Assembly (NCBI RefSeq): GCF_012349115.1
Contig: NZ_PQIG01000068.1
Location: 1-64,000, forward strand
Source: Rhizobium ruizarguesonis
GTDB taxonomy: Bacteria > Pseudomonadota > Alphaproteobacteria > Rhizobiales > Rhizobiaceae
Length of the DNA stretch: 64,000 nucleotides
Direction of reading: 5' to 3'
Both the position numbers and the translations under genes were made by a program. This document shows, in pieces, positions 1 through 8,515 of this stretch. How positions within the stretch are numbered: the first letter of the stretch is position 1; every line of letters begins with the position of its first letter. The notes beneath the pieces were generated by a model that was not told the origin of the DNA, ran no database searches, and saw nothing but the letters and a program-made list of their open reading frames with translations.

Positions 1-145
1 AGAAGTAGCCGGTGCCGTAAGCGTCGCAGACGCGAACATATTCAACCGGTTCCGGCTCAGCAGCAACAATAGCGTCAGCTGCAAGAACCGGCGTCGATGC
101 AGCAAATGCTGCTGCTGATGCAAGCAAAACCATTCTGATGTTCAT
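1..145 (-). CDS. ropA: RopA-type outer membrane porin, N-terminal fragment
   Basis: The start of a porin gene that runs off the left edge of the window. The 48 visible residues hold an N-terminal signal peptide rich in Ala, ending near an Ala-Ala-Asp junction, then the acidic stretch [19 protein letters not shown], which I recognise as the mature N-terminus of rhizobial RopA/Omp2b-like porins. These form trimeric general diffusion channels in the outer membrane. The ATG is at 143-145. The leader just upstream can fold into a stem (see 175-206). Rhizobia carry several ropA copies, so which paralogue this is cannot be told from the fragment. Confidence 0.85.
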   Translation of the reverse strand, partial: MNIRMVLLASAAAFAASTPVLAADAIVAAEPEPVEYVRVCDAYGTGYF

Positions 146-861
146 TTACCAATCCATTCCTTTGTCGATCGGGGCTGGCTTCAGATCGGGTAGTCGATTT
201 GAAGCCGGCCCAGTTTGAACAGCCATCTCGGCGTGCGGATCGATCGAACCGCCAAACCGTCATCACATACAAGGCTCTATCAAGCAATTGTCGATATACG
301 CCAGATGGGTTCTCACGGGCTACTTTCCCCGGCAACGTGATTTTTATACAACAATTTCAAATATTTATACGAAAAACATGCAAAACGGCTCCGCGACGGA
401 GATCCTCCATCGCAAGCCGCACACGCTACACCCATTGTCAAATTCTCCACCGTCCGACCCCGTCGAACATACTGGTGAAGCGCATAAACTCTACCGCCGG
501 CTAACAAGCACAAACAAGGTGGCGGTTTAGAACATAGTGTTCTGAATTCGATACCAATGAGACAAAATTATGACATATCGCCCACTGGTTTAATCGACCA
601 TAACCCCAGAATCCTTACCAGGCTATTCATTTTTCCAGGAATTTGGTTCGATTTGAGCGTTTTTTCGCTATTTTTGAGGCTTTTTTTCAGTCGCGGGACC
701 GCACATCCCCAAACTCGGCCTTGCTAACTGGCATTCCCACGTGCGGCCAGGATGTCACAAGTCGCCTCCAACGGGCATATCCGAGGTCGCAGACTCACGC
801 CTGGTATGAGGCCGCGCTGGACTTTGCCGTGTCGCGTGCGGTCACGGCCGCACACTTGACC
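146..861. other. Intergenic region between porin start and lrp 3' end
   Basis: No convincing gene here; the short open frames lack ribosome sites and have no recognisable domains. It must hold the porin promoter. Near the porin start, 175-206 contains an imperfect inverted repeat with arms around GGCTTCA and TGAAGCC that would lie in the porin mRNA leader. A T-rich stretch sits at about 650-690. Close to the lrp stop, 837-854 carries a short GC-rich stem (GTGCGG...CCGCAC) that could end lrp transcription, although no T-run follows. Confidence 0.5.
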
Positions 862-1350
862 TCAATCCTCGTTGGATTTGGCATTATCGAGAATCATGTA
901 GTCGAGCGGCAGCTGCGTCGAATACTTGATCTGCTCCATCGCAAAGGCGGAGGAAACGTCGCGAATCTCGATCTTGGCGATCATCCGCTTATAAAAAGCG
1001 TCATAGGCGGCAATATCGGGCACGACGACTCGCAAGAGATAATCGACATCACCACTCATCCGGTAGAATTCCACCACTTCGGGGAATTCGGCGACCACCT
1101 CGGAAAAGCGGCGCAGCCATTCGATCGAATGCGTGGCAGTGCGAATCGACACGAAGACGGTGACCTTGGTGTTGACCTTCTCCGGATCGAGGATGGCGAC
1201 TCGGCGCTTGATGACGCCGTCTTCTTCCATCTTCTGGATGCGCCGCCAGCATGGCGTCGTCGAGAGACCCACTTTCTTGGCGAGATCGGCAACGGCAAGT
1301 GTCGAATCTTCTTGCAGAAGACGCAGTATTTTCCGGTCGAGGCGGTCCAT
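862..1350 (-). CDS. Lrp/AsnC family transcriptional regulator
   Basis: A 162-residue DNA-binding regulator of the leucine-responsive family. Residues 1-50 form the AsnC-type helix-turn-helix (MDRLDRKILRLLQEDS, then GLSTTPCWRRIQKMEEDGVI), followed by the ligand-binding RAM/ACT-like alpha-beta domain to the C-terminus. Length is typical. The chosen start is the ATG at 1348-1350, which gives the usual MDRLDRKIL beginning; a GTG two codons upstream (1356) is better spaced from an AAGGA motif and is possible. Such proteins usually control amino acid metabolism or a neighbouring gene, but no obvious target lies alongside. The gene stands alone on the minus strand. Confidence 0.85.
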   Translation of the reverse strand: MDRLDRKILRLLQEDSTLAVADLAKKVGLSTTPCWRRIQKMEEDGVIKRRVAILDPEKVNTKVTVFVSIRTATHSIEWLRRFSEVVAEFPEVVEFYRMSGDVDYLLRVVVPDIAAYDAFYKRMIAKIEIRDVSSAFAMEQIKYSTQLPLDYMILDNAKSNED

Positions 1351-1419
1351 GCGCACAACAGTCCTTTCGAATTATTTTCTTTGTATAACTCGATTCCGCG
1401 CAACTAAAAGAATTTTGTT

Positions 1420-2052
1420 TCAGGAAAGCAGCGTTTTCGTTCGTTCCTGTAAGACCGGGAGCAATTCTTTCTCGAACCAGGGATTGCGCTTCAGCCAGCC
1501 GCTGTTGCGCCAGCTCGGATGCGGCAGCGGCAGCACGGCCGGCAATCGGTCGGACAGAAGACAGTCACGCCATGCCCGCACCGTCTCGGTCATATTGTCC
1601 CGCCTTTCACCGGCCATATGCCAGGCCTGCGCATATTGGCCGATGACCAGCACCAGTTCGATTTGCGGCATGGCTGAGATCACTCTTTGCCGCCAGAACG
1701 ACGCGCATTCGCGCCGCGGCGGCAGATCGGCGCCCTTGTCATCATAGCCAGGAAAGCAGAAGCCCATAGGCACGATGGCGAATCGGCCGCGGTCGTAGAA
1801 GCTTGCCCTGTCAACGCCAAGCCATGACCGCAACCGGTCGCCCGAGGCATCGTCGAATGGCAGGCCGCTCTCATGCACCCGAAGCCCCGGCGCCTGCCCG
1901 GCGATCAGTATGCGCGCGCTCGACGAGATCACCGCCACCGGCCGCGGCTCGTGCGGCAGCCGGTGTTCGGGGCCTTTCGCCGGCGTGTCACGACAGATCC
2001 GACAGGAGGCGATCTCCCGCCGGAGCGTCTCCAGCATGGCTTCGTCGGTCAT
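1420..2052 (-). CDS. Uracil-DNA glycosylase family protein
   Basis: A 210-residue protein of the uracil-DNA glycosylase superfamily, which removes damaged bases from DNA. Residues 52-56 (GQAPG) match the GxxPG active-site loop of family 4/5-like enzymes, and HPSWRNSG from about residue 178 matches the DNA-intercalation motif (HPSPRN-like). CRIC at residues 17-20 supplies two cysteines, but a full 4Fe-4S cysteine set is not evident, so it may belong to the uncharacterised branch rather than a proven Udg4. The start is an ATG just four bases beyond the end of the upstream nuclease gene, so the two are probably co-transcribed. A longer open frame upstream of this ATG overlaps the nuclease and is not coding. 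Confidence 0.8.
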   Translation of the reverse strand: MTDEAMLETLRREIASCRICRDTPAKGPEHRLPHEPRPVAVISSSARILIAGQAPGLRVHESGLPFDDASGDRLRSWLGVDRASFYDRGRFAIVPMGFCFPGYDDKGADLPPRRECASFWRQRVISAMPQIELVLVIGQYAQAWHMAGERRDNMTETVRAWRDCLLSDRLPAVLPLPHPSWRNSGWLKRNPWFEKELLPVLQERTKTLLS

Positions 2053-2056
2053 GACT

Positions 2057-2614
2057 TTACTCCCATCCGACGATCTGCGCGATGAAACGCAGGGCGCCGT
2101 CGAAACCCGACCTCTGGTGCGCATGATTGCGCACGTCGCGCGGCCGCTCGAAAGTTCCGGCCCAGAGGCCTGCCTTCTGAGCCCTCGCCTCGGCCTCCTC
2201 TTTGCCATAATCGCCATAGGAAATGGCCATGCCCCGGCGCACCATGGCGGCATTGATGTCGCCGCCTGCCCCGCTCCGGCAGATGACGAGCAGCCTGTTG
2301 TAGCGGTCACGCCGGCTGCCCTGACAAAGTGTTCCCGATGCCAGCACCATGTCCTGCAGCGCCTCGCGCGCCGCGCGCCCGCAGGCCCAGGCTTTCCCCG
2401 CCCGCTCGCAGCTCTGGTTGAGCTCCGGCGCATCGATGCCTTCGAGGCGCAACCGCTCGTCTCCCAATGTCAGACTGTCACCGTCGGCAGCATGAAAGGC
2501 GCCGGCGTGCTCGATTTTTGCTGCATCGTTGAGCTTGGCGGCGATCAGCGCCACGAGCGCCAGCAGGGCAAAAGCGGTCACGCCGTCGCGAATCAGGCGC
2601 AGGCCCCGTGTCAC
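2057..2614 (-). CDS. Thermonuclease (SNase-like) domain protein
   Basis: A 185-residue staphylococcal-nuclease-like protein. A hydrophobic segment at residues 13-27 makes a signal anchor or uncleaved signal peptide, placing the domain outside the cytoplasmic membrane. The SNase fold follows: DGDSLTL (44-50), LRLEGIDAPE (55-64) with the catalytic Arg/Asp-type positions, and later YNRLLVICRSG. Family members hydrolyse DNA or RNA in a calcium-dependent manner. It lies directly upstream of the uracil-DNA glycosylase-like gene with a four-base gap, suggesting one transcript. Its substrate is not known. Confidence 0.8.
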   Translation of the reverse strand: MTRGLRLIRDGVTAFALLALVALIAAKLNDAAKIEHAGAFHAADGDSLTLGDERLRLEGIDAPELNQSCERAGKAWACGRAAREALQDMVLASGTLCQGSRRDRYNRLLVICRSGAGGDINAAMVRRGMAISYGDYGKEEAEARAQKAGLWAGTFERPRDVRNHAHQRSGFDGALRFIAQIVGWE

Positions 2615-2720
2615 GCTTTCGCCTCCTTAAAAAACAAATCCTTGGCAAAGATGGCAAACATCTTCTTAAGAATTGCCGGTTAAGCTCTTATCCACCCTGG
2701 GATGAAGTTTCAACGTGCAC

Positions 2721-4256
2721 ATGAGTACCGGCGTAAGCACATCGACCGACAAGATCATCGTCGACAGGTCGCGCAGCCACCGCAACAAGGCCGTTTCCAA
2801 GGCCGTGCGGCAGACGCGCGAACGTCTTCAGTCCGGTCACGCGTCCAATTCCTCCTTCGATCTTGACGTGCTCAAGATGTATGTGGCGTCGGTGCTGCAG
2901 AGCGCGACGATCATGCCCCTCTTCGTCGTCATCATCACCGCGCTTGGCGTCTATTTCACCCAGAACACGCAATTGCTCTTCTGGGCGCTGCTGACGCTCA
3001 CCTGTCACGCCGGTAATATCCTGCTCGCGAGGCGCGCGCGCCGGCAGGAGATTACCTCCGAGAGCGCCCGCAAATGGCGCCGGCTGCTGCTGCTCGGCCA
3101 GTTCCTCCTCGGCTGCTGTTGGGCCGTCTTTGCGCTGCAGGGCTGCGATACCTGCGAGCCGTCGAGCTTCATTCTTTATAAGGGCACGACGCTGCTGATC
3201 GCGCTCTCCGTTACGGCGATGTCGAACTTCATGCTGACGCCGGCCGTGCTCGCCGCCTTTTCACCTGCGGTCCTGGCACTCGCCGCCAAGAGCGGCCTGT
3301 CACGCGACCTCCTCGAAATCAGCCTGACGGGGGCCTTCACCACCACCCTTGTCTTCTTCAATTATATCAGCGACCGGCTCTTCAAGTCGAACCTCAGGAT
3401 TCTCTCCTATCAGTCGGAGAAGGACGACCTGATCGCCGAGCTGGAAGTGGCGAAATCGATGTCGGACGAGGCTCGCCGCCGCGCCGAAGAGGCAAACCTC
3501 GCCAAGTCGCGCTTCCTTGCCTCCATGTCGCACGAGCTCAGGACCCCGCTAAACGCCATCCTCGGCTTTTCCGAGGTGATGTCGGCCGAAGTCATGGGAC
3601 CGCTCGCCAATCCGACCTACAAGGAATATGCCGGCGATATCCACCGCTCCGGCCAACACTTGCTCGATCTCATCAACGAGATCCTCGACCTGTCGCGCAT
3701 CGAGGCTGGCAAATACGAACTGAGCGAGGAGGCGATTTCGCTGCTCGATATCACCGAAGATTGCATCGGCATGGTCCAGCTGCGCGCCCGCGCCAAGAAC
3801 ATTGCCATTTCGGACCAGTTCGAGCGCCAGCTGCCGGCCATCTGGGCGGATGAGAAGTCGATGCGCCAGGTGGTGCTCAACCTTCTCTCCAATGCCGTCA
3901 AGTTCACGCCGCAGGGCGGCGAGATCCACGTCAAGGTCGGCTGGACAGCCGGCGGCGGACAGTACATCTCGATCAAGGACAACGGCCCCGGTATTCCGGA
4001 AGAAGAGATTCCCGTCGTCCTGTCGGCCTTTGGCCAGGGCTCAATCGCCATCAAGAGCGCCGAACAGGGTACAGGCCTCGGCCTGCCGATCGTCCAGGCG
4101 ATCCTTGCCAAGCATGACGGACAGTTCCTGCTGAAATCGAAGCTACGCGAAGGCACCGAAGTTATCGCCATCCTGCCCGCCAAGCGCGTGCTCCAGAGCC
4201 TGCCGGCCGTCGAGGAGGCTCAGGCCGTCGCGCGCAAGCGCAAGAGTTTTGCCTGA
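2721..4256 (+). CDS. Membrane sensor histidine kinase, PleC/DivJ/PdhS-like
   Basis: A 511-residue hybrid of several N-terminal membrane segments (about residues 50-215) and a cytoplasmic kinase. A short coiled coil (about 228-258) leads into the HisKA domain with phosphoacceptor His271 in SHELRTPLNAILGF, then a HATPase_c domain with N box (NLLSNAVKF), G1 (DNGPGI) and G2 (GTGLGL). The phosphoacceptor region and the downstream FSEVMSAEVMGP stretch resemble the PleC/DivJ/PdhS kinases that act on DivK and the CtrA cell-cycle pathway of alphaproteobacteria; this role is inferred from similarity. No response regulator lies next to it. Start: the ATG at 2721 is preferred over a GTG at 2715. The 3' end faces dgkA across two palindromes. 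Confidence 0.85.
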   Translation: MSTGVSTSTDKIIVDRSRSHRNKAVSKAVRQTRERLQSGHASNSSFDLDVLKMYVASVLQSATIMPLFVVIITALGVYFTQNTQLLFWALLTLTCHAGNILLARRARRQEITSESARKWRRLLLLGQFLLGCCWAVFALQGCDTCEPSSFILYKGTTLLIALSVTAMSNFMLTPAVLAAFSPAVLALAAKSGLSRDLLEISLTGAFTTTLVFFNYISDRLFKSNLRILSYQSEKDDLIAELEVAKSMSDEARRRAEEANLAKSRFLASMSHELRTPLNAILGFSEVMSAEVMGPLANPTYKEYAGDIHRSGQHLLDLINEILDLSRIEAGKYELSEEAISLLDITEDCIGMVQLRARAKNIAISDQFERQLPAIWADEKSMRQVVLNLLSNAVKFTPQGGEIHVKVGWTAGGGQYISIKDNGPGIPEEEIPVVLSAFGQGSIAIKSAEQGTGLGLPIVQAILAKHDGQFLLKSKLREGTEVIAILPAKRVLQSLPAVEEAQAVARKRKSFA

Positions 4257-4265
4257 TTCAGCTAA

Positions 4266-4311
4266 AGCATGATGCCGAAAAGTGTGAACGGTTTTCGGGC
4301 AATATCATGCT
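4266..4311. repeat. Rhizobial intergenic palindrome (copy 1)
   Basis: Imperfect inverted repeat with arms AGCATGATGCCGAAA and TTTTCGGGCAATATCATGCT around a GTGTGAACGG loop. A closely related copy lies at 39153-39193. The same element is familiar from rhizobial intergenic regions (recalled, not searched). It sits just after the histidine kinase stop and may help end or stabilise its transcript. Confidence 0.75.
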
Positions 4312-4324
4312 CCAATTTTTAGAC

Positions 4325-4375
4325 TTGGATCCGGATGACTTCAGGCCGATCCAGCGCGAAATCATCCGGATCCAA
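4325..4375. terminator. Palindrome between convergent kinase gene and dgkA
   Basis: Two 16-base arms, 4325-4340 and 4360-4375, match with one mismatch (TTGGATCCGGATGACT against its complement), separated by 19 bases. It sits between convergent genes and could act as a two-way terminator, although no strong T-run follows. Its right arm encodes the last codons and stop of dgkA. Confidence 0.5.
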
Positions 4376-4751
4376 AGAACAGGTGCTTGCTGAGGACGAA
4401 GCCGAGATAGAGGCTGCAGGCGGCGATCATGCAGGTCACCGCGAAGGAGCCGAGATCCTTGGCATGTTTGCCGACGATTGAAATCTCCGGCGAAATCCGG
4501 TCGATCACCTCTTCAACGGCGGTATTCATCGCCTCCATCGAAAAGAGCCCGAGAAACAGAAGCACCGCGACGACGATCTCGCCCGCAGTCGCTCCCACCA
4601 GCGCCAGCGCCGCGATCGAAACGACGAAGAAACCGAGTTCCTGACGGAAGGCCGCCTCTTTCAGCACCCGCAGGAAGCCCGCCCAAGAGTAGCTGGCGGC
4701 GGCGATGAAATGCCGAAGTCCGGTCTCTTTCGTCACCGCAGGCTTCGTCAA
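4362..4751 (-). CDS. dgkA: Diacylglycerol kinase
   Basis: A 129-residue integral membrane kinase that phosphorylates diacylglycerol to phosphatidic acid, recycling the lipid by-product of glucan or oligosaccharide modification. Three membrane helices are visible, and the signature SMEAMNTAVEEVIDRI (Glu and Asn of the EAxNTAxE motif) marks the active site. The best start is a TTG (4749-4751) preceded by a GGAGAGGG ribosome site, giving LTKPAVTKETG; the open frame continues upstream into cobT but without a better site. The final residues FFGSG and the stop codon are encoded by an intergenic palindrome arm, suggesting that the repeat was captured as the gene end. Confidence 0.88.
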   Translation of the reverse strand: MTKPAVTKETGLRHFIAAASYSWAGFLRVLKEAAFRQELGFFVVSIAALALVGATAGEIVVAVLLFLGLFSMEAMNTAVEEVIDRISPEISIVGKHAKDLGSFAVTCMIAACSLYLGFVLSKHLFFGSG

Positions 4752-4890
4752 GATGCCCTCTCCTCTTCCCGTTGCATCACAGACCGGGAGAGGCTTTGCC
4801 GTCTCCTCTTTGATGAGCGAATACGCAAATACCGAATCCACTTGAGGCGCGCAAGCGAACGCGTGCGGATCGACGGCGCCCGTCGCGGCC

Positions 4891-5907
4891 TTAATGCTTA
4901 TTCGACACACCTGCCTGGGCGAAGGTCGCCATGCCGGAATGACAGGCGGCGGCCGCCTTGACGATACCGGCGGCAAGCGCCGCACCGGTGCCTTCGCCGA
5001 GCCGCATACCGAGCGCCAGAAGCGGCGTCTTGCCGAGCATCTCGATTGCGCGAAGATGCCCGGGCTCGCCGGAGACATGGCCGATCAGGCAATGATCGAG
5101 CGCGGACGGATTGGCGGCCTTCAGGATCGCTGCCGCGGCGGTCGCGACATAACCGTCGATCAGCACCGGGATGCGCTCCATGCGGGCGGCAAGAATGGCG
5201 CCGGCCATCGCCGCGATCTCGCGGCCGCCGAGCCGGCGCATGATCTCGAGCGGATCGTCGAGATGGTCACCATGCAGTGCCACCGCCTTTTCCACCGCCG
5301 CGATCTTGCGCTCCAGCATCTCGCCTTCCGAACCGGTGCCGGGTCCCACCCAGTCGCGCGCCGAACCGCCGTAGAGCGCATAGTTGATCGCCGCCGCAAT
5401 CGTCGTATTACCGATGCCCATTTCGCCGATGCAAAGCAGGTCGGTGCCGCCGGCGATCGCCTCCATGCCGAAGGCCATGGTGGCGGCGCAATCGCGCTCG
5501 GAAAGCGCGGCCTCTTCGGTAATGTCGCCGGTGGGATAATCGAGCGCCAGGTCGAAGACCTTCAGCCCGAGATCATAGGCAACACAGATCTGGTTGATCG
5601 CAGCACCGCCGGCCGCGAAGTTATCGACCATCTGTTGCGTCACCGTGGGCGGAAAGGGCGTGATGCCCTGTTTGGTGACACCGTGATTGCCGGCGAAGAT
5701 CGCCACCAGCGGCCGATTGACGGCGGGTGTGCGGCCCGTCCAGGCGGCAAGCCAGAAGGCAATCTCCTCGAGCCGTCCGAGCGCGCCCGGCGGCTTGGTC
5801 AGTTGTGCGTCGCGTTCGCGGGCAGCCACCAGCGCGCGGGCATCCGGCCCCGGCAGGTCGCGGAGCAGGGTACGGAAATCGTCGAACGGCAGGCCTGAAA
5901 CGCTCAT
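4891..5907 (-). CDS. cobT: Nicotinate-nucleotide--dimethylbenzimidazole phosphoribosyltransferase
   Basis: A 338-residue enzyme (CobT; called CobU in Pseudomonas denitrificans) that makes alpha-ribazole phosphate from nicotinate mononucleotide and dimethylbenzimidazole, activating the lower ligand of cobalamin. Visible hallmarks are KPPGALGRLE near the N-terminus, FAGNHGV, GEMGIGNTT and the C-terminal GMRLGEGTGAA, with the catalytic glutamate in the last motif. Full length. The start is the ATG at 5905-5907; a longer open frame upstream crosses the divergent promoter region and is rejected. It is divergent from cobS, which carries out the next joining step; no B12 riboswitch is visible in the 157-base gap between them. 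Confidence 0.95.
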   Translation of the reverse strand: MSVSGLPFDDFRTLLRDLPGPDARALVAARERDAQLTKPPGALGRLEEIAFWLAAWTGRTPAVNRPLVAIFAGNHGVTKQGITPFPPTVTQQMVDNFAAGGAAINQICVAYDLGLKVFDLALDYPTGDITEEAALSERDCAATMAFGMEAIAGGTDLLCIGEMGIGNTTIAAAINYALYGGSARDWVGPGTGSEGEMLERKIAAVEKAVALHGDHLDDPLEIMRRLGGREIAAMAGAILAARMERIPVLIDGYVATAAAAILKAANPSALDHCLIGHVSGEPGHLRAIEMLGKTPLLALGMRLGEGTGAALAAGIVKAAAACHSGMATFAQAGVSNKH

Positions 5908-6064
5908 TTGTGCGGTTTTCCTATGAATCCGGGTATTCTTGTTTTTTCCACGCAAATCAGCTTCCTTGCGGGTGGCAACTCTCTTAAAGCGGGCGGACGA
6001 GGCGAACAACTCTAAAAGCGCCGCCGCGACCATAAGCCGAGACCTCCGGGCGGAACGAAGTAGA

Positions 6065-6847
6065 ATGAAGATCAAGGATCATGCGGTCGATACCGCCCGC
6101 GCCGTCGCCTTCCTCAGCCGCATTCCCCTGCCGCAATCGCTGTTCAGAGGCTATGACGGCAGGCTTGGCCGGCTGGTGCGCGCCTTTCCCCTCGCAGGCA
6201 TCGTCATCGGCTTCGTCCCCGCACTCGCCCTCTTCCTGCTTTTGGGGCTGCGTGCCGATCCGCTGATGGCGGCCCTGATCGCGCTTTCCGTTCAGGTCAT
6301 CGTCACCGGGGCGCTGCACGAGGACGGGCTGGCCGATACGGCCGATGGCATTGGCGGCGGCAAGAGCCGTGAGCAGAGCCTCCTCATCATGAAGGACAGC
6401 CGGATCGGCACCTATGGCGCGATAGCGCTGATCCTCTCCTTCGCGATCCGCGCAGCCGCGCTTGCCGCTATCGCCGGCCGTTCCTCGCCGCTCGCTGCCG
6501 CCCTTGCCATTCCCGCAGTCGCGGCCCTCAGTCGCGGCGCCATCGCCTGGCACTGGCAACGGCTGCCACCGGCAAAGGCCGATGGGGTAGCCGCCTCGAC
6601 CGGCCAGCCGGACGAGGCGGCGATGCAGTTTGCGCTCGCCTCGGCCGGCCTCGTCGCAGCGCTTCTGATCTGGCCGGCTTTCGGCCTGCGGCCGCTCATC
6701 GTAAGCCTGCTCGCCACCGGTATCGCAGGCCTTGCCTTCACCGCTTTCATCCGCCGCAAGCTTGCCGGCCACACCGGCGATACGCTGGGTGCGACGCAGC
6801 AGATTTGCGAGATCGCCACTCTTTGCGCCCTTGCCACCGCTCTTTGA
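6065..6847 (+). CDS. cobS: Adenosylcobinamide-GDP ribazoletransferase
   Basis: A 260-residue polytopic inner-membrane enzyme (CobS; CobV in P. denitrificans) that joins adenosylcobinamide-GDP to alpha-ribazole (phosphate), the last major step of cobalamin assembly. The family signature [20 protein letters not shown] sits at about residues 81-100, followed by [10 protein letters not shown]. Most of the rest is hydrophobic. The ATG at 6065 is preferred over an open frame that extends further into the divergent promoter. It is followed after 18 bases by a DUF1289 gene and then by a protease gene, so the three may form one transcript. Confidence 0.95.
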   Translation: MKIKDHAVDTARAVAFLSRIPLPQSLFRGYDGRLGRLVRAFPLAGIVIGFVPALALFLLLGLRADPLMAALIALSVQVIVTGALHEDGLADTADGIGGGKSREQSLLIMKDSRIGTYGAIALILSFAIRAAALAAIAGRSSPLAAALAIPAVAALSRGAIAWHWQRLPPAKADGVAASTGQPDEAAMQFALASAGLVAALLIWPAFGLRPLIVSLLATGIAGLAFTAFIRRKLAGHTGDTLGATQQICEIATLCALATAL

Positions 6848-6865
6848 AACTCCGATATATCCTTC

Positions 6866-7084
6866 ATGCAAACACCCTGCATTCACCTCTGCTCCCTCGT
6901 TTCAGCCACCGGATTTTGCGCCGGATGCGGGCGGACTCTTCAGGAAATCAGCAGCTGGATGAGCTACTCCGACACCGAGCGAAGACAGATCATGGCACTG
7001 CTGCCGGCAAGGCTTGCAGGCACCACCACGGTGCCGAACCATATGAAATCAAGCCTCGTCGCCGGGCCGGAGCGGCCTTTATGA
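6866..7084 (+). CDS. DUF1289 domain small cysteine protein
   Basis: A 72-residue protein that matches the DUF1289 pattern: PCIHLC near the N-terminus, GFCAGCGRTLQEISSW in the middle, then a helical stretch ending in a proteobacterial MALLPARL. Four cysteines are arranged as CxxxC and CxxC, suggesting a metal site. The function of the family is unknown. Its stop codon overlaps the start of the downstream aspartic protease by four bases (ATGA), so translation is probably coupled. Confidence 0.8.
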   Translation: MQTPCIHLCSLVSATGFCAGCGRTLQEISSWMSYSDTERRQIMALLPARLAGTTTVPNHMKSSLVAGPERPL

Positions 7085-7782
7085 TTCGTTTGACTGTCTT
7101 CCTCGTCGTAATCGGCATCGGCCTTGCCGTGCTGATCGTCAACAATGACAACAGCCGCATCCTCGGCCTGCAGAGTGATGACTTCGGCCGTGTCGTCTAC
7201 CTGCTGCCGATCGCGCTGATGCTATCGGCCGGCATCTGGGCGAGCCGGCGCAGCGTCGGTGAAACGATGCGACATATGATGATCTGGCTGGTCATCATCC
7301 TGGCACTCGTGACCGTCTATCTCTATCGCCAGGAAGCACTCGGCGTCGGCAACAGGCTGCTCGCCGGTCTCGTTCCCGGCCGTGCCGTTGTCGTCACGAC
7401 AAGCGAGGGCGGCCAGGAAATCATTCTGCACAAGCTGCTGAACGGCCATTTCGAAGCCGATGTCGCTGTCAACGGCCAGACGATCGAGATGCTCGTCGAT
7501 ACCGGCGCCAGCATGGTGGCGCTGTCGCGCGAAGATGCCGAACGGATCGGTATCGACCTCTCCCGCCTCACCTATTCCATGACGGTCATGACAGCCAACG
7601 GCCGCGGCCGCGCAGCACCTGTCACCCTCGACCAGGTGGCGATCGGCCCGATCGTCCGCAACAATGTCGCAGCCAGCGTCGCCGAGGACGGCCGGCTCGA
7701 CCAGAGCCTGCTCGGCATGAGCTTCCTGGAAACGCTGCGCTCGCTGCAGATGCAGACCGACGAACTCCGTATGCGCGACTAA
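7081..7782 (+). CDS. Membrane-anchored retropepsin-like aspartic protease (TIGR02281 type)
   Basis: A 233-residue protein with three predicted membrane segments (about residues 5-20, 40-54 and 67-82) and a C-terminal retroviral-type aspartyl protease domain. The catalytic motif is VDTGAS with Asp140; the flap-like stretch TANGRGRA and the C-terminal LLGMSFLETL follow the usual order for the clan AA family. As in retropepsins, a single domain would have to dimerise. Substrates are unknown. The ATG overlaps the stop of the DUF1289 gene. It is the typical size for alphaproteobacterial members. Confidence 0.85.
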   Translation: MIRLTVFLVVIGIGLAVLIVNNDNSRILGLQSDDFGRVVYLLPIALMLSAGIWASRRSVGETMRHMMIWLVIILALVTVYLYRQEALGVGNRLLAGLVPGRAVVVTTSEGGQEIILHKLLNGHFEADVAVNGQTIEMLVDTGASMVALSREDAERIGIDLSRLTYSMTVMTANGRGRAAPVTLDQVAIGPIVRNNVAASVAEDGRLDQSLLGMSFLETLRSLQMQTDELRMRD

Positions 7783-7948
7783 TTGCGGCTCCGCCGCTTT
7801 ACGGCGACGACCGGATCTGACAGCTTGAGCCCAAGAACAACAAGACCACAAAGAGCAAAAAGAAACTCCTAGTCTGGTGGCACCGCATGTTCGACCGGCC
7901 TTTGCCCAAGGCGAGGCCTTGACCCATGGGTGCGACAGGAGTTTCGCA

Positions 7949-8386
7949 ATGAATTCACTCTGGCCGATCGTCATCGGCGGCATTCTGCCTGCCATTTTCT
8001 GGGGCATCACCGCCATCTTCCAGAAGCAGAGTGCGACCGCCGCCACCGGCTCCGCCGTCTATCTGATCGCCTTCGGCGCTGCCTGCGCGCTCGCCGGCGT
8101 GATCGCCGCACTGATCTGGCGCCCCGCCCCCTGGACCGCCGAGGGCCTTGGCTTTGCCGCCACATCAGGCGCCTGCTTTGCCGTCGGTACCGGCCTCATC
8201 AGCTTTACGCTCTTCGCCTACGGCGTCCCGGTCTCGAAACTCGCCCCAATCTGGAGCTGCAACGTGCTGGTGACCCTGGCAATCGGCGCCGTCTTTCTCG
8301 GCGAAGCCTCCGAGCTCGACATAATAAAGCTCGTCGCCGGCACCCTCCTCATCATCTCCGGGGCCCTGCTCGTCAGCCGCGCCTGA
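7949..8386 (+). CDS. Half-size EamA/DMT-type transporter protein
   Basis: A 145-residue integral membrane protein with about five hydrophobic helices and small-residue packing (GGILPAIFWGITAIFQKQS at the N-terminus; VFLGEASELDIIKLVAGTLLIISGALLVS at the C-terminus). The C-terminal LGE followed by a final helix resembles one EamA repeat of drug/metabolite exporters; full-length members have two repeats, so this one would need to pair. The substrate cannot be inferred. An ACAGGAG ribosome site lies seven bases before the ATG. It is separated from the protease gene by 166 bases, so it may have its own promoter. Confidence 0.75.
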   Translation: MNSLWPIVIGGILPAIFWGITAIFQKQSATAATGSAVYLIAFGAACALAGVIAALIWRPAPWTAEGLGFAATSGACFAVGTGLISFTLFAYGVPVSKLAPIWSCNVLVTLAIGAVFLGEASELDIIKLVAGTLLIISGALLVSRA

Positions 8387-8515
8387 CGGGAATCGGACGC
8401 AATAGCGCAGCACCAAGATGATCAGTTCGCCGCCAGATGCTCCTGCGTTGCAGCCTCTTCTGCTTTGTTGATATCCTGCGTCAGGGCGCCTCCGCGCGCC
8501 ATACCGGAGCCCGAC

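Noticed and set aside
643..1407. A 254-codon plus-strand open frame covering lrp
   Set aside because: Antisense shadow of the clear Lrp/AsnC gene.
5908..6064. A cobalamin riboswitch between cobT and cobS
   Set aside because: No B12 box or conserved aptamer core can be found on either strand.
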